A DNA stretch of 64,000 nucleotides from an uncultured Rothia sp. (GTDB lineage Bacteria > Actinomycetota > Actinomycetes > Actinomycetales > Micrococcaceae). This document shows, piece after piece, positions 1 to 7,989 of the stretch. The notes under the pieces are model-generated. The model searched no databases and was not told the DNA's origin. It saw nothing but the letters and a program-made list of their open reading frames with translations. The translations under genes and the position numbers were made by a program. The DNA lies in contig CAMIIO010000006.1 in NCBI GenBank assembly GCA_946221065.1, positions 62,001 to 126,000 of the forward strand. Reading direction: 5' to 3'. Each line of letters begins with the position of its first letter. Positions within the stretch are counted from its first letter, which is position 1.

Positions 1-2
1 GC

Positions 3-524
3 AAAACGAAAAAACTACAGTGCGCGGGTACTTCCGGTGAGCTCTCTCCCGAGGCACAAACTGGGCAGAAACTCATTGTTCCTGCGCTGGATAACCAAGA
101 GTTCACCGTGACCGTGGGTACGATGCAGAGCGGGTCAAATTCTGCCACCAACACTGAAAATTCGGAGAGCGCTTCCACCGGGCACAATGTGGCACCTGCG
201 CAGGGGGCCAATGGGCAAGGAAACGGTGAAGAAGGTAAGCGGTATGCCACCGTGGACGCTAACGAAGTGTTCTCTTCTTTGCAGGGTCAAATTCCGGCAA
301 GTCTAGTGCTTTCGGAATCATCCGATACGCTACCCGTGGTTCCCAGCGCGGCTATCTGGACTAAAGACCAGCAGGCCGTAGTGACCGTGGTTGAAGGAGC
401 AGAACACCGCGAAGTTCCGGTCAAGGTGGTCTTTAGCGCCGAGGGCTATAACCAGGTGGAACCACTAGAGGGGCAAAAACTTCCCGTGGGAACTTTGGTT
501 AAAGTCTTTGCTAATCAGGGGTAA
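3..524 (+). CDS. Membrane-fusion (HlyD/MacA-like) protein, C-terminal part only
   Basis: The reading frame is open from the left window edge, so this is the C-terminal part of a longer gene; the first GTG in the window (108) is internal. The C-terminal ~75 residues (AAIWTKDQQAVVTVVEG onwards, then PLEGQKLPVGTLVKV) resemble the membrane-proximal beta domain of periplasmic-adaptor-like proteins that partner MacB exporters. A low-complexity Ser/Asn/Gly-rich loop lies between residues of roughly 40 and 80 of the visible part. The MacB-like gene starts 5 bp downstream, so the two are almost certainly one operon. Family assignment rests on the C-terminal pattern plus context; the N-terminus with signal or TM anchor is outside the window. 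Confidence 0.7.
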   Translation, partial: KTKKLQCAGTSGELSPEAQTGQKLIVPALDNQEFTVTVGTMQSGSNSATNTENSESASTGHNVAPAQGANGQGNGEEGKRYATVDANEVFSSLQGQIPASLVLSESSDTLPVVPSAAIWTKDQQAVVTVVEGAEHREVPVKVVFSAEGYNQVEPLEGQKLPVGTLVKVFANQG

Positions 525-529
525 AACTA

Positions 530-2533
530 ATGGGTTCCACTATAGAACTCAACCATATTAATAAAGCATTTCTCCAAGGAATAGAAAAGGTTAATATCCT
601 TGAAGATATTAACTTAGAGTTTTATGCGGGAGAAACTATTGCAATTCTCGGTCCTTCGGGATCTGGAAAATCTACTCTTCTTAATATTCTAGGATTACTT
701 TCTGAGCCGGATTCGGGAGAGTACTTTCTTGATGGAATAGCAACCGATGAATTAAGCAGAGCGGAAATTTCCGCGCTTCGACTACATAAAATTGCTTTTG
801 TTTTTCAAACATTTCATTTAGTCGATTATAAAAATGTGCTTTCCAATGTTGAGCTTCCATTGCAATATCTGGGTGTAAAACGTGCCGAACGTATCGAGCG
901 AGCGGAACGAGTTCTTCGCGAGTTGGGTATGGAACATCGACTGCGTTCTTCCGTCAAAACCCTTTCCGGTGGCGAAAAACAGCGTGTTGCTATCGCCCGC
1001 GCCCTGGTGTCTTCTCCGCGCGTTCTGCTGTGTGACGAGCCTACCGGGGCGCTCGATGTCGCCCGCTCCCGCGATGTGATCCAAATGCTCAAAGACGTGA
1101 CGGGCACCGGACAAACCACCGTGATCGTTACCCACGACGCCTGGGTAGCTTCACAATGCGACCGAACCTTCCGCATCTCCGAGGGCAAACTGGTGGAAGA
1201 AACCGAATCTTCCTACAGCACCGAGCGCCAGGAAAACGCCGGTTTGCCGGTATTCCGAACGGAGGGCACTCATGACACCGATGACGCCCACACTGCCACC
1301 GGGGAAGCCACACCCACTGAGTCGGCACGCTTCGCAGACTTTGCCCCCGTGTCCTGGGCACGGCTGAGCCTGCACGAAGCTTGGGACGCTTCCATCCACA
1401 GGTTTAGAAGAAATCTCTTTACTATTTTGGGAGTTGCGCTAGGCATAGCCTCGCTTGTGCTCACCGCCGGACTAACCGCCACTATCTCCGGACAAATCAG
1501 CAGTGCCTTTGACGTTTTTCTTGCCAAGCACATCACCCTCACCCAATCAGCCCAAACCCCACTCACGGCGTCGGAGGCACAAGAAATTAGTGACAGCGGG
1601 CTGACGCGCGTCAGAAAACTCAACGGCGTCAAGCAGGCCGCGGTGGTACGCGAAATTGGGGGAGGAATAGCGGTGTCCACCACGGTAACTATGCACTCCA
1701 CGAACCCGGTGCAAACCAACGTACTTAGCACAACCCCGGAGATCTTTAGCGTGCAGGAGCAGCAGCTTATCCAAGGCAGACTGTTTGACGCCGGGCATGT
1801 GAGCCGGAAAGATCACGTGGCGGTGGTGGGGGAGTCCTTGCTGAAGAATATGGGCATAGAATTTACCCCTGGGCTGACCTTGTACATTGACGGTGAACCA
1901 TTTACCGTGCTCGGAGTGGTGAGCGAAAATACTTCCCTCACAGACACCCTGGGAGCCATGTACGTTCCGCTCGGTATAGATCTACCGGCTCAGAGCGCCT
2001 TGGCTACCAAAATAATGATTGCCACCGAATCCGGCGCGGCAGAGCAGGTGGGACAAGAAGCGGTGGTGGCCGTTAACCCCGCGAACCCGGCGGCCTTCAC
2101 GGCAGGAATCCCGCCTTCACCCGAAAAGTTGAAGAACGCCGTCGGGGACTCTCAGCGTATTATGCTGATTGCGCTTTCCAGCGTGACTCTGCTCATCGGC
2201 GCTATTGGAATTATGAACACCTTTCTGGTGGCGGTGATGGAGCGCCGCCCGGAGATCGGGCTTCGGCTCGCGCTGGGTATGAATCCTGCCGGGATTGTGT
2301 TGCAATTTGCCACCGAGGCGATTCTTTCCAGCATTATCGGCACCTTTATTGGGATTGTGGCGGCAATTAATATCATTGCCTTGGTCTCGCTCATTAATAA
2401 TTGGACGCCGGTTATTAGTGCCGGCACCATCGGCTTTGGCATACTCGCTGGTCTGCTAGTGGGGGTGGTTGCTGGGCTCTATCCGGCGTGGAAAGCCTCC
2501 CGCATTAACCCTGTAGATACGCTGACCGGCTAA
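530..2533 (+). CDS. MacB-type ABC exporter, fused ATPase and permease
   Basis: A 667-residue protein with an N-terminal ABC ATPase (about residues 1-230) and a MacB/FtsX permease. The ATPase shows Walker A GPSGSGKS, signature LSGGEKQR and Walker B/D-loop LLCDEPTGALD. The permease has one TM near residue 295, an extracytoplasmic domain (about 320-540) and three C-terminal TM segments ending VAGLYPAWKASRINPVDTL, the usual MacB ending. With the adaptor just upstream it should form an exporter for a peptide, lipoprotein or drug; the substrate is unknown. AGGGG lies just before the ATG. Oddity: the first ~330 bp are markedly AT-rich with ATT/AAA/TTT codons, then composition switches to the GC-rich style of the rest of the window. 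Confidence 0.88.
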   Translation: MGSTIELNHINKAFLQGIEKVNILEDINLEFYAGETIAILGPSGSGKSTLLNILGLLSEPDSGEYFLDGIATDELSRAEISALRLHKIAFVFQTFHLVDYKNVLSNVELPLQYLGVKRAERIERAERVLRELGMEHRLRSSVKTLSGGEKQRVAIARALVSSPRVLLCDEPTGALDVARSRDVIQMLKDVTGTGQTTVIVTHDAWVASQCDRTFRISEGKLVEETESSYSTERQENAGLPVFRTEGTHDTDDAHTATGEATPTESARFADFAPVSWARLSLHEAWDASIHRFRRNLFTILGVALGIASLVLTAGLTATISGQISSAFDVFLAKHITLTQSAQTPLTASEAQEISDSGLTRVRKLNGVKQAAVVREIGGGIAVSTTVTMHSTNPVQTNVLSTTPEIFSVQEQQLIQGRLFDAGHVSRKDHVAVVGESLLKNMGIEFTPGLTLYIDGEPFTVLGVVSENTSLTDTLGAMYVPLGIDLPAQSALATKIMIATESGAAEQVGQEAVVAVNPANPAAFTAGIPPSPEKLKNAVGDSQRIMLIALSSVTLLIGAIGIMNTFLVAVMERRPEIGLRLALGMNPAGIVLQFATEAILSSIIGTFIGIVAAINIIALVSLINNWTPVISAGTIGFGILAGLLVGVVAGLYPAWKASRINPVDTLTG

Positions 2534-2550
2534 TTCCAGCAAAACCTATG

Positions 2551-2609
2551 TTGAGGTGTCAAAAATATGCACTTTTTGGGGCGAAAAGTGCATATTTTTG
2601 ACACCTCAA
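2551..2609. terminator. Long perfect hairpin, family A copy 1
   Basis: A 26-bp perfect inverted repeat (2551-2576 with 2584-2609) around a 7-nt loop, just after the MacB-like gene. Outer arms read TTGAGGTGTCAAAAAT and the complement. Almost the same element recurs at 24311-24373. It probably terminates the exporter transcript; its length and recurrence suggest a repeat family rather than an ordinary terminator. Confidence 0.75.
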
Positions 2610-2701
2610 CGCAAGAAGTTTGTTACGCAGGGGGAGACAATCTGACAGATAGTGCGTAAACTGATTATTGAAAGTTTACTCCGAAAGAAAGGAACTTCCT
2701 C

Positions 2702-3334
2702 ATGGCTGAGAAGTATGTTCTCCCCGACCTCCCCTACGATTACGCAGCTCTCGAGCCCCATATCTCGGCTCGCATCATGGAACTGCACCACGACAAGCAC
2801 CACGCAACTTACGTTGCCGGCGCAAACACCGCCCTCGAAAAGCTCGAAGAAGCCCGCGCTAACGGTGACTTCGCCAACGTCGGCAAGCTCTCCAAAGACC
2901 TAGCCTTCAACCTCGGCGGTCACACCAACCACTCCGTATTCTGGACCAACCTCTCCCCAGAAGGCGGCGACAAGCCCACCGGCGAACTCGCAGCAGCAAT
3001 CGACGAATTCTTCGGCTCCTTCGACGGCTTCCGCGACCACTTCACCAACGTAGCAACCACCATCCAGGGCTCCGGCTGGGCAATTCTTGCCTGGGACACC
3101 GTCGGCAAGCGCCTCGTGATCGAGCAGCTCTACGATCAGCAGGGCAACATCTCCGTTGGCCTCATCCCCGTACTTCAGCTCGACATGTGGGAGCACGCAT
3201 TCTACCTCGACTACCAGAACGTCAAGGGCGACTACGTCAAGGCATTCTGGAACATCGTCAACTGGGCAGACGTACAGGCACGCTTTGAGCGCGCAACCTC
3301 CCAGACCAAGGGACTCATCGTACCCGAGGCATAA
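2702..3334 (+). CDS. sodA: Superoxide dismutase, Mn/Fe type
   Basis: Converts superoxide to oxygen and hydrogen peroxide in the cytosol. The 210-residue length and layout are normal for the iron/manganese family. The N-terminal helical hairpin contains MELHHDKHHATYV (first metal His at 29). GGHTNHSVFW supplies the second His and LDMWEHAFYLDYQ supplies the metal Asp and last His. The Gly-rich stretch IQGSGWAIL and the WNIVNW end are also typical. The ATG at 2702 follows GAAAGGAA at good spacing. It appears monocistronic, with a long hairpin upstream and a terminator downstream. Codon use is strongly biased (CTC, AAG, ACC), consistent with high expression. Mn against Fe preference cannot be settled from sequence. 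Confidence 0.96.
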   Translation: MAEKYVLPDLPYDYAALEPHISARIMELHHDKHHATYVAGANTALEKLEEARANGDFANVGKLSKDLAFNLGGHTNHSVFWTNLSPEGGDKPTGELAAAIDEFFGSFDGFRDHFTNVATTIQGSGWAILAWDTVGKRLVIEQLYDQQGNISVGLIPVLQLDMWEHAFYLDYQNVKGDYVKAFWNIVNWADVQARFERATSQTKGLIVPEA

Positions 3335-3354
3335 GCACTAACGCCTAAAAACAA

Positions 3355-3390
3355 TCGACGCCCGCCCTCCACACGGAGAGCGGGCGTCGA
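3355..3390 (+). terminator. Terminator after sodA
   Basis: GC-rich stem: TCGACGCCCGC pairs with GCGGGCGTCGA around a short loop. It lies 20 bp after the sodA stop and 35 bp before the convergent lipoprotein gene, so it may serve both. Confidence 0.75.
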
Positions 3391-3424
3391 ACGTTTATGA
3401 GAACCCTTAGCCCAGTAAAACTAC

Positions 3425-4249
3425 CTACTGACCCGGACGAGCCGACGCCGAAGCGGAGGCAGAAGCCTTATCTGCCGCCGTCTCACCCTTCTCGTCGTAG
3501 TAGTGATCGCCCAGCTCATCACGCAATTCCTTCATCTGATCACGCACAGCGTCCAAAGTAACAATCGACCCAACATAGGTTGCCGGCTTAGAAATACTTT
3601 CATCTAAGTCGTTATACACCTGAGAGCTCTTCCTATAAGTAGCTTTCCGTTCATCTTCATCTTTAATATCAGAAGCAGACTTTGCCTCATCAAGAGCCTG
3701 CTCAATCTGGTGCGGAATAGTACACTCAACATCCTTTGAGTACAATCCCTTACCGTCCTCAGCAGCCTGCTGTTGAGCCTGCGAAATCTCCGGGTAGAAC
3801 TTATCTTTAGCAGTGGTGAAGGTGGTAGCAGCCATGCCCGCACCCACCACGTCCTTATTGATAAAGTCATCGCCCACATACACCGCGGACTCCAAGAACC
3901 CGGAAGAACCAATCTGCGCAGGGTCAAACTTCAGCGTTACTTCTTTACCCTCCGGAAGCTTATCCGCAAGGAACTTCTTAGACTCGGCAATCAGGCACGT
4001 ACCCGAAGGGACGTTATTATTCTCCGATGGTGCAACTACGTTCACCAGGCGTACCTGCTTCTGCACGCCGTCGATATCTACCGTCACGGTGTTACCCGAA
4101 TCCACGGTCTTCACCGTAGCTTTCTGACCGTCTTCATACTTCTTCTGAGACGACGACGGCGCCGTAGAGCTTTCGTCCGTTGCCGAGGAGCAGCCAGCCA
4201 GGGCAAGCACGGCTAAGCTTGCGCAAGCTAGCGAGCGTACAGCCTTCAT
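3425..4249 (-). CDS. Lipoprotein with degenerate thermonuclease (SNase-like) fold
   Basis: A 274-residue exported lipoprotein: signal peptide with lipobox LALAGC (Cys about residue 20), a Ser-rich linker, then an SNase/OB-like domain at about residues 40-170. The pattern VDSGNTVTVDIDG, VRLVNVVAPS, LADKLPEGKEVTL and AAEDGKGLYS follows staphylococcal-nuclease homologues. The expected catalytic positions look altered: the usual RLxxxDTPE reads RLVNVVAPS (Asp and Glu lost), and the second catalytic Arg region reads GSSGFLESAVYV without Arg. I therefore expect a non-catalytic or substrate-binding variant. The C-terminal part is helical, with charged segments and a Ser/Ala tail. It is a single gene facing sodA. 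Confidence 0.7.
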   Translation of the reverse strand: MKAVRSLACASLAVLALAGCSSATDESSTAPSSSQKKYEDGQKATVKTVDSGNTVTVDIDGVQKQVRLVNVVAPSENNNVPSGTCLIAESKKFLADKLPEGKEVTLKFDPAQIGSSGFLESAVYVGDDFINKDVVGAGMAATTFTTAKDKFYPEISQAQQQAAEDGKGLYSKDVECTIPHQIEQALDEAKSASDIKDEDERKATYRKSSQVYNDLDESISKPATYVGSIVTLDAVRDQMKELRDELGDHYYDEKGETAADKASASASASARPGQ

Positions 4250-4282
4250 AAAAAATTCCTTGGGGGAGAGAGGATGAGTGAC

Positions 4283-5080
4283 TTAGAGGTTCTTCGCGTG
4301 CTCAGCGGCGCGGTACATGCCCAGCGGCCCCTGGTCAGCGAATGCCTGTGAATTATCGTATCGGTATAAACGTGGCGGGCGGTGGCGGGTGCCCTCAACA
4401 CGCTTACCCGTGTCGATAATTGACTTAGAAGCCGCAATTTGACGGCGGAAGTTCGCCGGATCCAGCGGGCGCTCCAGGATAGCCTCATACACTTCACGCA
4501 ACTGTGCCAGGGTAAAAGTCTCGCCCAAGAACGAGTGCGCAATCCGCGAATACTCCACCTTATTCTGTAGCCGGTAGAGGGCGTAGTCCACAATCTCATT
4601 GTGGTCAAAGGCGAGCACGGGTAGCTCGTCGGCGGGGAACCAACGAATGTTCTCGTGTACGCGCGTATGGCTTACTTCCGTGGCGGGGATTGACGCCCAG
4701 TACACCACCGAAACCGTGCGGTTCGCTGGTTTCTCGCCGGCTTCTGCAACTACACGGGGTCCACCATTTTTCAGGTGATGGTCGGGTGTGCGCTGAACAT
4801 CGCCAAAAGCGTAGAGCTGTTCGAGATAGCCGGGCACTAGGCCTGTGGCGCGCTTAAGGGTGGACGCCGTGGCGTCTTCTAGGGAGAGTTCTGGCTGAAG
4901 CGGGCCGCCGGGGAGAGCCCACTGACCCTTATAGGGTTCGCGAAGACGGCGGACGAGCGGGAGCCAGAGCGAGTGGTGAGATTCGCCCTCTTTTTTACGC
5001 AGGGCAAGAATTACGGTGGAGACAGCGAGGGTAACTGACTTCACCTCGGCGCTCGCGGAGTTTTGGGTGGGTTCAGTCAT
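4283..5080 (-). CDS. Nudix-domain transcriptional regulator, NrtR-like
   Basis: A 265-residue protein with an N-terminal Nudix-like domain (about residues 15-150) and a C-terminal winged-helix region (about 170-240), the architecture of NrtR regulators of NAD metabolism. The Nudix region has WALPGGPLQPELSLEDAT. The expected catalytic REXXEE segment reads LKRATGL, so hydrolase activity is probably lost, as in many NrtR proteins that only sense ADP-ribose-type ligands. The C-terminal FTLAQLREVYEAIL and FRRQI with the RPPRLYRY segment match NrtR. The ATG at 5080 (MTEPTQNS) is preferred over an upstream ATG at 5122 because it follows a GAGAGA purine run. No NAD gene or clear operator is visible nearby. 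An ordinary Nudix hydrolase is the alternative. Confidence 0.75.
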   Translation of the reverse strand: MTEPTQNSASAEVKSVTLAVSTVILALRKKEGESHHSLWLPLVRRLREPYKGQWALPGGPLQPELSLEDATASTLKRATGLVPGYLEQLYAFGDVQRTPDHHLKNGGPRVVAEAGEKPANRTVSVVYWASIPATEVSHTRVHENIRWFPADELPVLAFDHNEIVDYALYRLQNKVEYSRIAHSFLGETFTLAQLREVYEAILERPLDPANFRRQIAASKSIIDTGKRVEGTRHRPPRLYRYDNSQAFADQGPLGMYRAAEHAKNL

Positions 5081-5240
5081 TGAAAATTCTCTCTCGTTTA
5101 CTGAGGAACGGTTGTGGTACAAGGCTTATTGTAATGAAAAAGTCGATTCCGCAGTAACTCAACAGAATTTAGCGTGTGTCTTATTGACAGCAGGCAGAAT
5201 TTAGATGTTGCAGCTCACGTGTAGAAGGGGTGGGTGGAAG

Positions 5241-5307
5241 TAATGTACCGCTTTTATTACACCCGCACGTATTTTTGACGTGCGGGTGTAATAAAAGCGG
5301 TACATTA
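5241..5307. repeat. Long perfect hairpin, family B copy 1
   Basis: A 30-bp perfect inverted repeat (5241-5270 with 5278-5307), loop ATTTTTG. The arms begin TAATGTACCGCTTTTATTAC. Variants occur at 30893-30957 and 34567-34632. It separates two minus-strand genes and would terminate or insulate transcription. Confidence 0.8.
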
Positions 5308-5326
5308 GTCCGTGGGTTGAAGCCGA

Positions 5327-5647
5327 CTAACTAATCTTCAGCTCGCCCATCTCATCCCAGCCGTCGCCGTCAATCTGGCGAGAAATAATCTTGGGGGTTG
5401 CGGTGAGCAACGGACGCATTGCTTCCAGTCCCTGTTTGAAGTGATCCGAACTAACGTGTCCCTCGGCGGCGTCGTCCTCAAAGGCTTCGACGAGCACCAT
5501 CTCGTTTTCGTTAGAGAGGGAGCGGGACCACTCAAACCACTTATTGCCGGGCTCGGCACGGGTCGATTCGGTGAAGGGCTGGGTTGCGTCAATAAATTCC
5601 TCAATCTTGCCGGGTTGAACGGGGAATTTCACCACAATAAAAATCAC
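5327..5647 (-). CDS. Antibiotic-biosynthesis-monooxygenase (ABM) domain protein
   Basis: A 106-residue protein of the dimeric alpha+beta barrel ABM superfamily (quinol monooxygenase YgiN-like). It shows the family pattern: VVKFPVQPGKIEEFIDA (first strand and helix), PGNKWFEWSRSL, MVLVEAFEDDAAEGHVSSDHFK and a C-terminal strand. The GTG at 5647 is chosen because AAAGGAG lies 6 bp upstream and the N-terminus then matches the family length. The longer frame starting at 5716 would add an atypical extension. Members include cofactor-independent oxygenases and heme or quinone-handling proteins; the substrate here is unknown. Confidence 0.8.
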   Translation of the reverse strand: MIFIVVKFPVQPGKIEEFIDATQPFTESTRAEPGNKWFEWSRSLSNENEMVLVEAFEDDAAEGHVSSDHFKQGLEAMRPLLTATPKIISRQIDGDGWDEMGELKIS

Positions 5648-5733
5648 GGGGTACTCCTTTGAACTGGGTATGGTTAGTTGCAACCAGTGTAGGGCACGGG
5701 CGGAGGGGCGTGGCAACCGCTACACTCGTAGAT

Positions 5734-6228
5734 ATGACTCAGAACACTAGCCAACCGCTCGTACAGTTTATTGACCTTGGCCCCGATGCTATTGCCGCCG
5801 AAACTACCCTACAAGCCACTGCCGAAGAGGTGTACGCACTTGTTGCCAACCCCGCCCGTCACGCTGAACTCGACGGTGGTACGACCGTTCGCGGACTGAA
5901 CCGGGGGGTGGACGGAGAGTTTGCGGAAGGCGATACCTTTAGCCAAAAAATGTTTATGTTCATTCCCTATACCCTGCCCATGAAAGTTACGCGCGCGGAG
6001 AAAAACCGCGGCGTTACCTGGTTGCACCCCGGTAAGCACACCTGGTCCTGGGACATCACCGATCACCAGAACGGCACAGTGACCGTGCGTGAAACCTTTG
6101 ACGCCCGCGACGCCTATGTGTGGGGATTTCCGATGGCGAAGTTCTACCACTTCAACGGTAGCTTTGCGCTTAATAAGAAGAACATCGCGCTCTCCCTGGC
6201 TAACCTACACCGCCTTTTCTCTCGTTAA
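5734..6228 (+). CDS. SRPBCC/polyketide-cyclase-like protein
   Basis: A 164-residue protein with the START/Bet v1-like helix-grip fold: ATAEEVYALVANPARHAELDGGTTVRGL near the N-terminus, a central WLHPGKHTWSWDIT, and a C-terminal helix with FALNKKNIALSLANLHRLF. Members bind hydrophobic ligands or act as cyclases; the specific role is unknown. The start MTQNTSQP at 5734 is chosen because an upstream in-frame start at 5659 would run through the divergent promoter region. It is transcribed divergently from the ABM gene with an 86-bp spacer. The stop overlaps the edge of a hairpin. Confidence 0.75.
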   Translation: MTQNTSQPLVQFIDLGPDAIAAETTLQATAEEVYALVANPARHAELDGGTTVRGLNRGVDGEFAEGDTFSQKMFMFIPYTLPMKVTRAEKNRGVTWLHPGKHTWSWDITDHQNGTVTVRETFDARDAYVWGFPMAKFYHFNGSFALNKKNIALSLANLHRLFSR

Positions 6229-6229
6229 A

Positions 6230-6277
6230 GTGTCAAAAACGGCTGAACAGCGCGCGATGTTCAGCCACTTTTGACCC
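6230..6277 (+). terminator. Imperfect hairpin, family A copy
   Basis: Arms 6230-6249 and 6258-6277 pair with three mismatches around an 8-nt loop. The outer sequence GTGTCAAAAA and inner GGCTGAACA resemble the hairpins at 21998-22035 and 22645-22711. Confidence 0.65.
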
Positions 6278-6312
6278 CTCACTATAAGGTGGGGGCGTGG
6301 TAGCTTGGAATC

Positions 6313-7932
6313 ATGACTTCCGGTAGCCAGCACAGCTTTTCATCCGACCGTTCACCCTGCTTTTCTATCGAATCTGCCGGCGCACTTGAGCACACGTTTA
6401 CCGAAACATTCCCGGCTCTTGCCCAACCCGCCGTGCCCCAGATTCCAGCTGAAACCGGCACCGACTGGGTCAATGCACCCCTGGCTCGCTCGTTAGACCT
6501 GGATTCTGCGTGGCTGCGTAGCGACGACGGGGTGCGTTGGCTGACCGGAACCGAGCACGCCGGGCAGGAGCTACAGGCGTTAGGTTACTCGGGTTTTCAA
6601 TTCGGGCAACTTTCCCCGGTTCTAGGCGACGGGCGCGCCCATCTGCTCGGGGAATGGGTGACGCGCGAATCTGCTCAAGGAGCGCTCTCCCGCATTGACC
6701 TGCACCTTAAAGGCAGTGGGCTCACTCCCTTCTCCCGCCAAGGTTCGGACGGTAAGGCGCCGCTTTCCGCCGTCTGGCGTGAAGCCGTGATTGGTGAGTT
6801 CTTGCACGCTACGGGAGTGCCGACTTCCCGCGCGCTGGCAGTGTTGAGTACCGGGGAAAGAATCCGACGACGTGCCCCGCAACCTGAACCTGCCGGCATT
6901 TTGGTGCGGACGGCGTCGAGTCACCTGCGCGTGGGGACTTTTCAGTTCGCGCAGATGCAGCGCTCGGCAGAGGAACGTATGGCTCTGGTGGAATATGCTC
7001 TGCGCAGGCACTATCCCGAGGTGAAAACCGGGGAGTCCACGCCGAACAACCCCGCTTTAGCTCTTCTGCGCGGGGTTGCACAGCGCCAGGCAAAGCTGGT
7101 GGCGCAGTGGATGGGGCTGGGCTTTATCCACGGCGTGCTGAACACCGATAACGTCAGTATCTCGGGGGAAGCCATTGACTTTGGCCCCTGCGCGTTCATG
7201 GATATATTCAAGCGTGACGCCGTCTTTAGTTCGATTGACCAGCAGGGGCGCTATGCCTACCGCAATCAGCCGGTGATTACCCAGTGGAATCTGGCGCGCT
7301 TTGGGGAAACCCTGCTCGACCTCATTGACCCCGAGGAGCCGAATCGCGCCGTCGAGCAAGCTACTGAGGTGCTTGCCGAATTTGGCGATATATACCGTTT
7401 TGAACATACGCGCGTCTTTGCTGAGAAACTAGGCATCGAACGTGATGGAAGCGCCCGCGAGCAAGGAGACAACGAGCAGGGGGATAGCGGGCAGGTTGCG
7501 GAGTTCGTTGAACAAACCCTCACGCTCCTCGAAGAAACACAGACAGACTTCACCGGCTTCTTCCGCGCACTCACCGAAAACCCTGCCGACGCCACCCCCG
7601 GCAACCAGACAGAACCGCCCGTCCCGCTTGCCAACATTGTGGGAGACGCCCCAAAAACCGCCGACTGGTATCAGCACCTCACCGACCTACGCCGAACCAC
7701 CGGAACTACCGCCGAGCGTGCCCAAAAGCTCATGGAGAACGTCAACCCCGTGTATATCCCGCGCAATATCCAGCTTGACGCCGCCCTGCGCGAGGTAGAA
7801 CGCGGGAACACCGAACCCATAGAGGAACTGATCGACGCCGTGCGCGCCCCCTTTGAACGCCGTCCCGGCATGGAGTACCTTGAAGGAGCGCCCACCAATT
7901 CGCGCTTTTTCCGTAGCTTCTGTGGCACTTAA
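6313..7932 (+). CDS. selO: Protein adenylyltransferase SelO (YdiU/UPF0061 family)
   Basis: A 539-residue member of the SelO pseudokinase family, which transfers AMP from ATP to protein hydroxyl groups and is linked to redox stress. Visible family motifs: GFQFGQLSPVLGDGRAHLLGEW, LHLKGSGLTPFSRQGSDGKA (nucleotide site), GVPTSRALAV, a central WMGLGFIHGVLNTDN with AIDFGPCAFMD (metal and active-site region), then NQPVITQWNLARFGETLL. PVYIPRNIQLDAAL near residue 475 is the usual C-terminal motif. The protein ends in FCGT, with Cys where other members carry Cys or Sec. The ATG at 6313 gives a long N-terminal extension before the core, common in actinobacteria. Confidence 0.93.
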   Translation: MTSGSQHSFSSDRSPCFSIESAGALEHTFTETFPALAQPAVPQIPAETGTDWVNAPLARSLDLDSAWLRSDDGVRWLTGTEHAGQELQALGYSGFQFGQLSPVLGDGRAHLLGEWVTRESAQGALSRIDLHLKGSGLTPFSRQGSDGKAPLSAVWREAVIGEFLHATGVPTSRALAVLSTGERIRRRAPQPEPAGILVRTASSHLRVGTFQFAQMQRSAEERMALVEYALRRHYPEVKTGESTPNNPALALLRGVAQRQAKLVAQWMGLGFIHGVLNTDNVSISGEAIDFGPCAFMDIFKRDAVFSSIDQQGRYAYRNQPVITQWNLARFGETLLDLIDPEEPNRAVEQATEVLAEFGDIYRFEHTRVFAEKLGIERDGSAREQGDNEQGDSGQVAEFVEQTLTLLEETQTDFTGFFRALTENPADATPGNQTEPPVPLANIVGDAPKTADWYQHLTDLRRTTGTTAERAQKLMENVNPVYIPRNIQLDAALREVERGNTEPIEELIDAVRAPFERRPGMEYLEGAPTNSRFFRSFCGT

Positions 7933-7989
7933 AATAAAGCGCTAGTACGTTTATTTTTAGCTCTTGCTCAGAAAGGCTCAACACTACCC

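Noticed and set aside
818..1361. Open frames on the minus strand within the MacB-like gene
   Set aside because: They have no RBS or protein-like composition and lie in the shadow of a strongly supported gene.
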